Positions 54,191 through 63,322 of a stretch of DNA of 64,000 nucleotides are shown piece after piece; the first letter of the stretch is position 1, and every line of letters begins with the position of its first letter. The DNA comes from Cupriavidus necator A5-1. Its GTDB lineage: Bacteria > Pseudomonadota > Gammaproteobacteria > Burkholderiales > Burkholderiaceae. A program made the translations under genes and the position numbers. The notes below the pieces were generated by a model. The model ran no database searches, was not told the DNA's origin, and worked only from the letters and a program-made list of their open reading frames with translations. The stretch covers positions 620,001-684,000 of the forward strand of contig NZ_JQLI01000001.1 in NCBI RefSeq assembly GCF_000744095.1. Reading direction: 5' to 3'.

Positions 54191-56221
54191 TCAACGCTCG
54201 AGAAAGGGCCTCAACTTGTCAGCGCGACTGGGATGCATCAGTTTACGCATCGCCTTGCTCTCAATCTGACGGATCCGCTCGCGGGTGACGTCGAACTGCT
54301 TGCCGACCTCTTCAAGCGTCCGATCAGAGGTCGTATCGAGCCCGAATCGCATCCGCAGGACCTTGGCCTCGCGCGGCGATAACCCGTCGAGTGCCTCATC
54401 GATCGCGGTGCGCATGTTCGCGCGAATCGCGGCCTCAGCCGGTGAACTCGCAGAGACATCCTCAATCATGTCACCGAGCGTCGCGTCGGCGTCGTCGCCC
54501 ACAGGGGTCTCGAGCGAGACAGGTTGCCTCGCGCTCCTGAGGATACTGCGCACTTTTTCCTCGGACATCTCCATGCGCTCGGCGAGGACGGAGGGATGCG
54601 CTTCCTGTCCCATCTGTTGCAAGAATTCGCGCGAAATCCGATTCAGCTTGTTGATCATCTCGATCATGTGGACCGGCACACGAATGGTCCGTGCCTGATC
54701 GGCAAGCGCACGCGTGACAGCCTGCCGGACCCACCAAGTGGCGTACGTCGAAAACTTCCAGCCGCGCCGGTATTCGAACTTGTCCACCGCCTTCATCAGG
54801 CCGATATTGCCTTCCTGGATTAGATCCAGGAACTGCATGCCACGGTTCACGTATTTCTTGGCGATTGAAATGACAAGACGAAGATTCGCTTCAATCAGCT
54901 CTCGCTTGGCCTGCCGCATTTTCAACTCCGCGGCACTCATCTGGCGGTTGATCCGCTTGAGCTGCTGGAGCGGCAGCGAGACCCTGGCCTCGATGTCGAT
55001 GAGTTTCTGCTGGCCGGCCCGAATGGCCGGCAGATGTCGCTCGAGCGCCGCGCCAAACTGCCGCGAAGTCGCCGCCATGTGGCTGGCCCATTCAAGGTCG
55101 GTCTCGTGGCCCGGGAACGACTCGACAAACGCCTCGCGCGGCATGCCGCAACGGTCGACGGCGATCTCCAGGATGCTGCGCTCGATCGCACGAACCTCGG
55201 TAATCTGTTCGTGCACGCTGGCACACAGGCGGTCGATAGTCTTGGCCGTAAAGCGGATCGGTCCTAGTTCGCGCTGGATCTCCGAGCGCAATTGCGCAAC
55301 GGCTGCGGAACGGGCTTTCCCAGTAACGGGTGCATCCGGCAACTGCTCGAACAGTACACGCACGCGCGCGAAAATCGCAAGACTGTCGATCGTGAGTTGT
55401 TCGAGGCGGGCTGCGTTCGCTTCCTCCGGATCCACGGCGTCCATTTCAGCGTCATCACCGTCCGGGTCATCGTCGGAGGCGTCTGCTTCCACTTGAACTT
55501 CATCGGACTCTAGCGCCATTTCGCCTTCGTTCACGTCGTCGCTGATGCCATCGACCAGTTCGTCGATGCGCAGTTCGCCGGCAACGATGCGGTCCACATC
55601 GGCAAGAATCGTGGACACGACTGACGGACACGGGGCGATCGCCTGAATCATGTCCTGCAGGCCGCCTTCGATGCGTTTTGCGATCTCGATTTCGCCGGCG
55701 CGAGTCAGCAGTTCATTGGCGCCCATTTCGCGCATGTACATCCGGACCGGATCAGTAGTGCGGCCGAATTCGGAATCGACGGTCGACAGTGCAGCTTCCG
55801 CTTCCTCGTCCGCCTGATCGTCGGATGCCGCGGCAGGCGCGGCGTCGCTTAACAGGAGCGTCTCCGCGTCCGGCGTCTGCTCGTACACGGCCACCCCCAT
55901 GTCGCTGAACGTGCTGACGATCGTCTCCATCGCAGCAGTTTGCGTAAAGTTGTCGGGCAGGTGATCGTTGATGTCCGAGTGGGTGAGATAGCCGCGCTCA
56001 CGGCCAAGCGCGATCAGCGCGCGCATCTGGCGTTGACGCTCCTCATCCTGGCGCGCCATGGACGTGATGTCCAGCGGTGTTGCGACCACCTGGATCTTAC
56101 CTTTTGGAGAGCGGCGGCCGGTCTTTGACGTGACCGCGATCGTGCGGGATGCTGAATCGTCGCGAACTGGATTTGCCAATACACTCTCCTCGACAGGTTG
56201 GCCGACGATCGTCGCGAACAT
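54191..56221 (-). CDS. rpoD: RpoD-family sigma-70 factor
   Basis: 676 residues, group 1 architecture. Region 1.1-like part about 60-120, acidic non-conserved region 200-300 ([20 protein letters not shown]), region 2 at about 440-510 ([60 protein letters not shown]), region 3 at about 515-590, and region 4.2 ([20 protein letters not shown]) near the end, closing [15 protein letters not shown]. It is full length. The setting between a dead csp fragment and insertion remnants suggests an extra copy, not the chromosomal rpsU-dnaG-rpoD locus. Confidence 0.92.
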   Translation of the reverse strand: MFATIVGQPVEESVLANPVRDDSASRTIAVTSKTGRRSPKGKIQVVATPLDITSMARQDEERQRQMRALIALGRERGYLTHSDINDHLPDNFTQTAAMETIVSTFSDMGVAVYEQTPDAETLLLSDAAPAAASDDQADEEAEAALSTVDSEFGRTTDPVRMYMREMGANELLTRAGEIEIAKRIEGGLQDMIQAIAPCPSVVSTILADVDRIVAGELRIDELVDGISDDVNEGEMALESDEVQVEADASDDDPDGDDAEMDAVDPEEANAARLEQLTIDSLAIFARVRVLFEQLPDAPVTGKARSAAVAQLRSEIQRELGPIRFTAKTIDRLCASVHEQITEVRAIERSILEIAVDRCGMPREAFVESFPGHETDLEWASHMAATSRQFGAALERHLPAIRAGQQKLIDIEARVSLPLQQLKRINRQMSAAELKMRQAKRELIEANLRLVISIAKKYVNRGMQFLDLIQEGNIGLMKAVDKFEYRRGWKFSTYATWWVRQAVTRALADQARTIRVPVHMIEMINKLNRISREFLQQMGQEAHPSVLAERMEMSEEKVRSILRSARQPVSLETPVGDDADATLGDMIEDVSASSPAEAAIRANMRTAIDEALDGLSPREAKVLRMRFGLDTTSDRTLEEVGKQFDVTRERIRQIESKAMRKLMHPSRADKLRPFLER

Positions 56222-56333
56222 GACGGCTGGTCAAGCCTGTCGGGGAGCGAACGAAATCGTGGAATGACGCACGGACAGTCGAGGCCTGAATGCCTCTCGC
56301 GGAATCCGGTGTGCGCAGAACGGGGGATTGTGA

Positions 56334-56362
56334 ATAATACCAGCCGACGTTGTGCGGCGCAA
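56334..56362 (-). promoter_or_regulatory. Candidate sigma-70 promoter of the sigma factor gene
   Basis: On the minus strand TTGCGC (56357-56362) and TATTAT (56334-56339) with a 17-base spacer, about 110 bases before the start codon. Confidence 0.4.
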
Positions 56363-56412
56363 TATGCGGTGGCTACGGTTTGGTTGAGACCAGATGTCCT
56401 GCCACCATTGCA

Positions 56413-56428
56413 CTGTATATTTATACAG
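56413..56428. promoter_or_regulatory. LexA (SOS) box-like palindrome
   Basis: CTGTATATTTATACAG matches CTGT-N8-ACAG, the beta/gammaproteobacterial LexA consensus, with the AT-rich centre seen in strong sites. It is 192 bases before the sigma factor start and 90 bases before the pRiA4b-like gene on the other strand. Confidence 0.6.
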
Positions 56429-56517
56429 GTGCGACCTGAAAGTCGGAGACCGCGCCAAAGCGGGGGCGAACGACCGGACCACCGCCGAGAGGCCAATAAG
56501 GCACTTACAATGCGCGC

Positions 56518-56757
56518 ATGGCTTCCGATCCTGGGGCGGCGACCTCCATCCTTCAACTTCGAATTGCTCTGCGTGGCCTGAGCCCGCCGGTTTGGCGACG
56601 CGTCCTCGTTCCCGAGTATTTGACGCTCGCACAATTGCACGATGTCATCCAGGTAATCATGGGCTGGGCGGGCGAACATCTGCACCAGTTCAGCATTCGT
56701 GGCAGGCAGTACGGCGCAGCTCATGAGGACGTCTTGCAGTTCTCCACCGTGGGCGTT
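56518..56757 (+). pseudogene. pRiA4b ORF-3-like protein, truncated
   Basis: ATG 56518 reads LRIALRGLSPPVWRRVLVPE and MGWAGEHLHQFSIRGRQYG, the standard start of the pRiA4b ORF-3 family (LxGIxPPxWRRxxVP). The frame is cut at about 56757 by the ISKra4-type sequence. About one-third of the protein remains. Confidence 0.7.
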
Positions 56758-57775
56758 GATGTCCTATGGCTTGACCGTCAACGTGCTGCAGGAGATTTTG
56801 CCGCTCGATTACGTCCTGGCAGCCAGTTCGATCCGACGTCAGGTCACTTCGCTCGGTCGCCGGCTGGAAGCGGAACAGGCCACCGACGCCCTGCAGCAGG
56901 CGGAGGTGGCCGCGAGCGTCGGTTCGTCCGAGATCCCGGAGCCCAGTCCGATCCGCGCGGTCGGCATTGACGGCGGCTACCTTCGGCGGGCCGGCCACTG
57001 GCGCCGCCAGGATGGCTGGTTTGAAGTGATCGTCGGGAAGTCCCTGCGGGATCAGGATGGCGGGCATAGTTTTGCCTACGTGCACAAGCTGGAGCGCCGA
57101 CCGGCCGATCGTATGTGGAACTTCCTGCTACGAGAAGGTGTGCAACCCAGTCAACCGGTCACCTTCCTGTCGGACGGAGGCGATACCGTACGGATTGCGC
57201 AGCTCGGCTTTGGTGACCGCGGTGAGTACGTTCTCGATTGGTTCCACATCGCGATGCGGGTACAGAACCTCGAACAGATGATCAAGGGCCGGCCGGCACA
57301 CTGCGACGGCCCGACCAACGCGGCATTGATCAAGACGCTGCATGGCGCCAAGTGGCACCTGTGGCACGGCTGCCCCCGTCCGGCGTTGCGCCGACTGGAA
57401 AGCCTGGGCTGGGATCTGGAAGCTGAGGCCAGCCCCGAAGAGGCCAAACTCCTCGGCAAGCTCGAGGAGTTCTTTGTCTACCTCGACAACAATCGGCACT
57501 TCATCGTGAACTACGGTGACCGCTATCGGCATGGGGAGCCCATTGCATCAGGTTTTGTCGAGTCAGCCGTCAACCAGGTGGTGAGCAAGCGGTTCGTCAA
57601 ACGGCAGCAGATGGCCTGGCGGCCTCGGCACGCGCACAACCTGCTGCAAAGCCGGACCGCAATGCTCAATGACCAGTCTGGTCTTACGTTGAACGATGGT
57701 ATCCCTCCATCGCCAAAGAAAAAGACTATCGCTTTGCCGCCTAGTCAGCCCCCGGTTTGGCGCGGTCTCCAATAG
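56758..57775 (+). pseudogene. ISKra4-family transposase, 5'-truncated
   Basis: A continuous frame without its own start reads LPLDYVLAASSIRRQVTSLG, IDGGYLRRAGHWRRQDGWFE (catalytic Asp in GIDGGY), VTFLSDGGDTVRIAQLGFGD, YVLDWFHIAMRVQNLEQMIK (DWFH motif) and ASGFVESAVNQVVSKRFVKR (Glu in GFVESAV). This gives the DDE set for ISKra4 elements. Stop at 57775. N-terminal about 100 residues and the ends of the element are missing. Confidence 0.8.
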
Positions 57776-57898
57776 AGGCCCAGACGCCTTGCGCCGCGAA
57801 GCCGGCGGAGGCGCGCTCTCGCGGTCACGGCTGGCGCCAGTCCGCACGGCGTGCGCCCTCTACAAATTGGAGCGCTGTCTTTCCGCGCCCGGACGGGA

Positions 57899-58921
57899 CT
57901 AAGGCGCCGCTACGATTTTCACCACAGCAGTGCTTTCCCGAACGATCAGCTCCGGCTCGAATTCGTCCTGCAGATCTTCCCGCCGTACCGCTCCTTCTAT
58001 CTGCGCAATGATGTTCCTCGCGGTCAGTTCGCCGATACGCACGGGGTTCGACCGCATGGTTGTCAGGGTAGGCGTGATAAGTTCTGCGACCTGCCAGTCC
58101 CCGAAACCGGTCACGGAGATATCGTCCGGAATGGACCGGCCCAGAGCACGGCACTCGGCGATGGCGGCGACCGCGATGAAGTCGTTTATGCAGATCAGTG
58201 CGGTAGGCCGATGTGGACTGGTCAGACAGGCGCGCGCTGCGGCGCGGGCCGGCTCGACCTCATAGGGAGTGGGCAGGACCAGCTCCTCGCGCAGTGCGAT
58301 GCCGTGTTCGCTGAGCACGTCCTTGACGCCTTCCAGCCGCTGGACCGACAGATGCTGGGTGTTCAGCGGCCCCGGGAGGACGGCGAATTCGCGGTGCCCA
58401 AGGCCTACCAAATAGGCGGTCAGCCGCCGCATCGCGAGCCGGTTGTCGTAGCCAACCGTCGGATGGCTGCCTTCGCGATCCGTTGCCCACATCAGCACAT
58501 AGGGGACATTGTGCTTATGGATAAGAGAGAAGACTTCGGGGTGATGCTGCGAGCCGATGATGGCGATGCCGTCCACGCGCCGCTCCAGCAGTTCCCGCGC
58601 ACAGCGCAACTCGATTGCGCTGTTGTCGCGATGACACGTCAGAAGAACGGTATAGCCGAGCGCTTCGAGCTGCTTCTCCAGGGTATCCACGGCTCTTGCG
58701 TACAGTTCGTTCATCAGCGTCGGCGCAATGATGCCGATGGACATGGTCCGTCCCGAACGCAGGATTCGGGCAGCGGCAAAGGGCACGTAGTCGAGGCTGG
58801 CAATCGCTTCCTGCACGCGCTTCAGAGTCTCAGGCCGCAGCAGTTCAGGTGCCGACAACGCGCGCGATACGGTGGCGGAAGACACGCCGGCAAGGAGAGC
58901 GACCTGTTTCACGTTGACCAT
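57899..58921 (-). CDS. LacI-family transcriptional regulator
   Basis: 340 residues from ATG 58921, giving MVNVKQVALLAGVSSATVSR, the exact LacI HTH; ATG 58930 is an alternative. Hinge helix RPETLKRVQEAIASLDYVPF, then the periplasmic-binding-like domain with GIIAPTLMNELYARAVDTLE, RRVDGIAIIGSQHHPE and DDISVTGFGDWQVAELITPT. Last gene of the operon running from 62996. It probably represses it through the two palindromes at 63025 and 63090, with a carboxylate or CoA-derived ligand as inducer. Confidence 0.92.
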   Translation of the reverse strand: MVNVKQVALLAGVSSATVSRALSAPELLRPETLKRVQEAIASLDYVPFAAARILRSGRTMSIGIIAPTLMNELYARAVDTLEKQLEALGYTVLLTCHRDNSAIELRCARELLERRVDGIAIIGSQHHPEVFSLIHKHNVPYVLMWATDREGSHPTVGYDNRLAMRRLTAYLVGLGHREFAVLPGPLNTQHLSVQRLEGVKDVLSEHGIALREELVLPTPYEVEPARAAARACLTSPHRPTALICINDFIAVAAIAECRALGRSIPDDISVTGFGDWQVAELITPTLTTMRSNPVRIGELTARNIIAQIEGAVRREDLQDEFEPELIVRESTAVVKIVAAP

Positions 58922-59050
58922 ATTTGGCATGCCTCGAAAACGAAGGGAAGAGCAAGGTTGGAGTGAAGGATGAGCCCGTCCAGGGGTGCCCTGGCGGCCC
59001 GGCCTGACGCCGCATTGTATCGCCGGGGGCAAGTCCCGCTGGTCAGGAAC

Positions 59051-59096
59051 GCCGCGCAAGCGCCGGTCGCGGCAATGCGGCCGGCGCTTGCCGCGG
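59051..59096. repeat. Intergenic stem-loop between Bug and LacI genes
   Basis: CAAGCGCCGG (59057-59066) pairs with CCGGCGCTTG (59081-59090); with one bulge the stem extends by six more pairs of GCCGCG. No T-run. It may reduce readthrough into the regulator gene or protect the upstream mRNA end. Confidence 0.55.
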
Positions 59097-60080
59097 CTAG
59101 TCGAGCCGCACCTTTGCCGAGTCCGCAACCTTTTTCCATTTGGCGAGTTCGGCGCGAAAGAAGGCATCGAACGACTCCGGCGTGCCGCCGACGATCTCGG
59201 CGCCCTGAGCCATCAGCTTCTCCCGGATGTCCTGATATTGCAACGCCTTGTTGAACTCAGCATTCATCTTGGTGATGATGGCCGGCGGTGTGCCCGTCGG
59301 CACCATGAAGCCGCCCCAGGATACGGCCTCATAGCCGTTAATGCCCAGTGCTTCGTCTACCGTGGGAACATCCGGCAAGGACGGGAGGCGCTTCTTGCTG
59401 GTGACCGCAAGCGCGCGCAGCTTGCCGCTTTTGACCTGCGACATGCCGGCCAGGGCCGTCGGCAGCGCGACATGGATCTGCCCGCCCAGCACGTCGGTCA
59501 AGGAGGGTGCGTCGCCCTTGTAAGGGACATGCGCCATCTTGACGCCCGCCATGGTATTGAGCAGTTCGCCCGCGAGGTGGTTGCTCGCCCCGTTGCCTGC
59601 CGAGCCGAAGGTGATCTGGCCAGGCTTATCCTTGGCCATGGCGATCAGTTGCCTCAGATCCTTGATGGGCGAGTTCGCCGCCGTGACGATGATCAGCGGA
59701 ACCGTAGTCACCAGGATCACGGGCGCGAAATCCTTGACCGAGTCATAGGGCAACTTCGAATAAACCGCAGGATTGATCGCATTCGGACCAAGGTTGGCCA
59801 TCAGCACCGTATATCCGTCCGCGGCCGATTTCGCCACGAGTTCGTTTGCGATGATGCCGTTGGCGCCCGGCCGATTCTCGATGACGACCGATTCTCCCCA
59901 GGCCTGGCTAAGCTTTGCGCTCAGCAGCCTGGCGGTGACATCCGAAGCACCGCCGGGCGGATAGGGCAAGACCACCCGGACCGGCTGGGCTGGCCAGTCC
60001 TTGGCTGCCGCGTGCTGCCACCCGGAGATCGCTGCCAGGCAAAGCAGGGCGGCGGACGCTTGTCGTAGATATCGATGCAT
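59097..60080 (-). CDS. Bug-family (TTT) substrate-binding protein 2
   Basis: 327 residues from ATG 60080 (GGAGACC upstream; the frame extension to 60128 lacks a signal). Signal peptide ends at QHAAA-KD. Bug core: WPAQPVRVVLPYPPGGASDV (about 29-48), ENRPGANGIIANELVAKSAA, FGSAGNGASNHLAGELLNTM (about 157) and AHVPYKGDAPSLTDVLGGQI. Operon with the CoA-transferase (63 bases apart). It should capture the acid that the transferase activates. Confidence 0.93.
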   Translation of the reverse strand: MHRYLRQASAALLCLAAISGWQHAAAKDWPAQPVRVVLPYPPGGASDVTARLLSAKLSQAWGESVVIENRPGANGIIANELVAKSAADGYTVLMANLGPNAINPAVYSKLPYDSVKDFAPVILVTTVPLIIVTAANSPIKDLRQLIAMAKDKPGQITFGSAGNGASNHLAGELLNTMAGVKMAHVPYKGDAPSLTDVLGGQIHVALPTALAGMSQVKSGKLRALAVTSKKRLPSLPDVPTVDEALGINGYEAVSWGGFMVPTGTPPAIITKMNAEFNKALQYQDIREKLMAQGAEIVGGTPESFDAFFRAELAKWKKVADSAKVRLD

Positions 60081-60142
60081 GATGGGGTCTCCTGTCTCCT
60101 GATGCGATCCTGCTTCGGGATCGCGCATGTGCTACCTGCGGT

Positions 60143-61366
60143 TCAAATCGTTCCTCCATTGCGCAATCCCGAAATCCGGTCCGCGGACCAGCCGAGGTCG
60201 CGGCTCAGGATATCGTCCGTATGCTCGCCGAGCACTGGCGGGGCACGCCGATACTCGACGGTTGAGCGGGAGAACTTGATTGGGTTGGCGATCTGCGGCG
60301 CGATCGCTCCGCTTCCATGGGGAAGCGAGAACACCATGCCGCGCGACCGCACTTGCGGATCCGACAAGGCCTGTGGAATCGTATGGATCGGTCCGCACGG
60401 CACGCCGGCGGCTTCCAGTCCGACCAGCCAGGCTGCCGTGTCGCGGCCACCAAATCGCTCCGCCAGCAAGGACACCAGGCTTTCGCGGTGCTTCAGGCGC
60501 GCGGCGTTGGTCGCGTAGCGCTCATCGCGTGCCAGTTCGCCCAGTTCCAGTGCGCCACACAGGGCGCCGAACTGCCGGTCGTTGCCGACTGCGACGATCA
60601 GCGCGCCATCGCTGGTCGCGAACGATTGATAGGGCGCGAGGTTCGGATGGGCGTTACCCCAACGTCGTGGCTCGGAACCCGCTACCAGGTAGTTGGAAGC
60701 CTGGTTCGCGAGCCACGCGACCTGCGTGTCGAGCAGGCTCATGTCGATGTACTGGCCGCGTGCGCTCTCGACCCGTTCGAACAACGCGCTGACGATGGCC
60801 ACCGACGCGTACATCCCTGTCATCAGGTCCGAGATAGGTACGCCGCATTTCTGCGGCCCTCCGCCGGGGAGGTCGTCGCACTCGCCGGTGATGCTCATGA
60901 GCCCGCCCATGGCCTGCACAACGAAGTCGTAGCCGGCCCGGTGACTGTACGGCCCGCTCTGCCCGAAGCCGGTGATCGAACAGTAGACCAGGCGTGGATT
61001 GAGCTCCGCCAGCGTGGCGTAGTCCAGGCCATAGCGCCGCATGTCGCCGCATTTATAGTTCTCGACGAAGACGTCGGCCGTCTTCGCTAGTTCGCGCAGC
61101 AGGGCCTGTCCCTCCTCGCTGCTGACGTCCACGGTGATCGAGCGCTTGCCACGATTGGCGCAAAGAAAATAGGCCGACTCAGTCGTCTGGGTGCCGTCTT
61201 CCCGAGCAAGGAAGGGCGGCCCCCAGGCGCGCGTATCGTCCCCGCTGCCGGGCCGCTCCACCTTGATCACGTCGGCACCGAGGTCCGACAGCAACTGGGT
61301 GCTCCACGGTCCCGCAAGGATGCGGCTCAGGTCGAGCACTCGGATGCCTTCCAAAGGTCCTGCCAT
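60143..61366 (-). CDS. CaiB/BaiF (family III) CoA-transferase
   Basis: 407 residues. GIRVLDLSRILAGPWSTQLL (6-25) is the family start; DLGADVIKVERPGSGDDTRA (27-46) and NRGKRSITVDVSSEEGQALL follow. The catalytic Asp is in VPISDLMTGMYASVAIVSAL (about 173-192). GGRDTAAWLVGLEAAGVPCG is near the end. It forms an interlocked dimer and moves CoA between carboxylic acids in the cytosol. Position between the oxidase and Bug genes points to activation of an imported acid. Confidence 0.94.
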   Translation of the reverse strand: MAGPLEGIRVLDLSRILAGPWSTQLLSDLGADVIKVERPGSGDDTRAWGPPFLAREDGTQTTESAYFLCANRGKRSITVDVSSEEGQALLRELAKTADVFVENYKCGDMRRYGLDYATLAELNPRLVYCSITGFGQSGPYSHRAGYDFVVQAMGGLMSITGECDDLPGGGPQKCGVPISDLMTGMYASVAIVSALFERVESARGQYIDMSLLDTQVAWLANQASNYLVAGSEPRRWGNAHPNLAPYQSFATSDGALIVAVGNDRQFGALCGALELGELARDERYATNAARLKHRESLVSLLAERFGGRDTAAWLVGLEAAGVPCGPIHTIPQALSDPQVRSRGMVFSLPHGSGAIAPQIANPIKFSRSTVEYRRAPPVLGEHTDDILSRDLGWSADRISGLRNGGTI

Positions 61367-61394
61367 GGTTTTGCCTCCTGTGAATGCCAGAGCT

Positions 61395-62996
61395 TCAGCT
61401 CGGGTCGAACAGCACGCCGGGATTTAGGATCTGCTTCGGGTCGAACGCTTGCTTGGCCGCCTTCAGCGCGGTGCAGAAAAGCTCGGGCCGCTCCTTGTCA
61501 TACCAGGGCCGATGGTCCCGTCCGAGCGCGTGGTGGTGCGTGACGGTGCCGCCGGCGTCCACCATGGCCTGTTCCGCCACCCGCTTGATTGCCATGTACT
61601 GCTCGGGAATGCGGGACTTGTCCCCATAGGCAAACCAGGTGAAGTAGGGCGCAGGGCCGTCCGGATACAGGTGGGTGAAGCGGCAGGTCACCGAGCCCGG
61701 GCGGCCCGTCACTTCGCGGATGATGCGATGAGTCTCGGCCTTGACGTGCTGGTGAAGCGCGGCGAAGCGGTCCCACGTGACGGCAGTTTCCATGGTTTCG
61801 CGCATGACGCCGCGCGCAATGGCGTACTCGCGCAAATAGGGTCCGCGCAGAAACTTGTTGCGCCAGCTTGCCGTAGCCGAATCGGCGCCTTCCTCCTTGG
61901 CTGCCGGAGTGGTATCCCACTCGCCGGCGCATTCAGCGCAGATCTCCAGCGCGCGTGCCATCCACGCATCGACCGGGTGATCCGCCGACTCGAAGCCCAG
62001 CACGAGGATGTCGTAGGTGCCGTCGCTTGAGCCGGTGTAGGCCGCCTCCTCCCGCTCAACCAGCCGCGCGTTGGCGGGGTTCAGGCCCGACTGGGACAGC
62101 AGCCGCGTCGCCTCGACACCCTTCGCATAATCGCGGAAACGAACCGTGGTCTGCTTGCGGAAGATCGGGCGGCGGTGCAACTTGACCCAGGCCTCGGTAA
62201 TGATGCCAAGCGCGCCCTCCGAGCCTAGAAACAGCCGGTCGGGATTGGGGCCCGAGCCCGATACCGGAAAGCGGCGCGACTCGATATTGCCCGCGGGGGT
62301 CACGACCTTGAGGCTTTCGATGTGGTCGTCGATCTGCGTGTATGCAGTGGCGAAATGCCCGGCGGCGCGGGTCGCGATCCAGCCCCCCAGCGACGAGAAC
62401 TCCCATGCCTGCAGGAAAAAGCGCATGGTCAGCCCGGTCGGCTTGAGTTGACGTTCCAGGCTCGGCCCGAGCACCCCGGCCTGGATGCGCGCGGCCTGGG
62501 AGGTCTGGTCGACTTCCAGCACCTTGTCGAAATGTTTTAGGTCGAGTGTGAGGACGCCTCGGTAGCGATCGTGTTCCGGGGGGGTCACCCCGCCGACCAC
62601 GCTCGAGCCGCCGCCGTAGGGTACGACGGCGAGCTGTTGGCGGCCGCACCAGTCGAAGAGATCGACGATGTCCTGTTCGGTCTTGGGATACGCGACGACG
62701 TCTGGCGGGTTCGGGAACTCCTTCCGGATGGCCCGCGCCACGTCCACCGTACCGGCGCCGTAGGTGTGATAAAGGCGGTCGTAGTGGTCGGTCGTGCAGA
62801 TCTCGCGCAGCGTTGCAGGCGGCTGGACGCGCGGGGCGCGGAGCTCTATTTCGTCCGCAGTGGGGAAGGGCATGGCCTCGAAATGCTCGATGCCTAGCAG
62901 CCGGCTCCACGCGGCCTCGAACTCCGAGATTTCCTCCGGCGTGACGGTGTCCCCTTCGTAGCCCCAGCCATAAAACTTCCGACGGCGTTCCTGCAT
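61395..62996 (-). CDS. FAD-binding oxidase (alkyl-DHAP synthase/glycolate oxidase-like)
   Basis: 533 residues from ATG 62996 (GAAGGAG upstream); a frame extension to 63095 would cross the operator and is rejected. MQERRRKFYGWGYEGDTVTP is the AGPS-type start. FAD_binding_4 domain: VVAYPKTEQDIVDLFDWCGR, AVVPYGGGSSVVGGVTPPEH (about 159), GSEGALGIITEAWVKLHRRP (about 255). The C-terminal FAD-oxidase domain ends HHALGRDHRPWYDKERPELF. Likely oxidises a 2-hydroxy acid or similar compound. First gene of the LacI-regulated operon. Confidence 0.92.
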   Translation of the reverse strand: MQERRRKFYGWGYEGDTVTPEEISEFEAAWSRLLGIEHFEAMPFPTADEIELRAPRVQPPATLREICTTDHYDRLYHTYGAGTVDVARAIRKEFPNPPDVVAYPKTEQDIVDLFDWCGRQQLAVVPYGGGSSVVGGVTPPEHDRYRGVLTLDLKHFDKVLEVDQTSQAARIQAGVLGPSLERQLKPTGLTMRFFLQAWEFSSLGGWIATRAAGHFATAYTQIDDHIESLKVVTPAGNIESRRFPVSGSGPNPDRLFLGSEGALGIITEAWVKLHRRPIFRKQTTVRFRDYAKGVEATRLLSQSGLNPANARLVEREEAAYTGSSDGTYDILVLGFESADHPVDAWMARALEICAECAGEWDTTPAAKEEGADSATASWRNKFLRGPYLREYAIARGVMRETMETAVTWDRFAALHQHVKAETHRIIREVTGRPGSVTCRFTHLYPDGPAPYFTWFAYGDKSRIPEQYMAIKRVAEQAMVDAGGTVTHHHALGRDHRPWYDKERPELFCTALKAAKQAFDPKQILNPGVLFDPS

Positions 62997-63024
62997 GTCG
63001 ATGTCTCCTTCGTGGTTTTCGTCG

Positions 63025-63040
63025 ATGTAATCGATTACAT
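63025..63040. promoter_or_regulatory. LacI-family operator O1 (downstream of -10)
   Basis: ATGTAATCGATTACAT, a perfect 16-bp palindrome with the central CG of LacI-family sites. It lies just downstream of the predicted start of transcription. Confidence 0.8.
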
Positions 63041-63053
63041 TGCAGCACAAAAA

Positions 63054-63082
63054 ATATTGCAGAGCCGCAGAGTGGGTGTCAA
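63054..63082 (-). promoter_or_regulatory. Sigma-70 promoter of the oxidase operon
   Basis: On the minus strand a perfect TTGACA (63077-63082), 17-base spacer and CAATAT (63054-63059). Transcription would begin near 63047, about 50 bases before the oxidase start codon. Confidence 0.75.
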
Positions 63083-63089
63083 ACTGGCA

Positions 63090-63105
63090 ATGCAATCGAT
63101 TACAT
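63090..63105. promoter_or_regulatory. LacI-family operator O2 (upstream of -35)
   Basis: ATGCAATCGATTACAT, differing from O1 at one position. Centre-to-centre distance to O1 is 65 bp, so the two sites bracket the promoter. Confidence 0.75.
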
Positions 63106-63322
63106 CAGTCTAGGCGAGGGGAGAACGATGTCAAGGGCGAAAAGGGGATTTTCAGCAGAAGCGGGACGACGATGGAAGACGTGGGGAGAAGCGAGACAAG
63201 GGATTGAAGCGGCTAGGGGCACGGGTGTAGAACAGCCGACCGATGACGTAGCTAGATCCTATGAGACAGGACAAGCCGATGCCTAGAATCAGCGTGTCGT
63301 GCTTGGCTCACAGGAGAGCATC

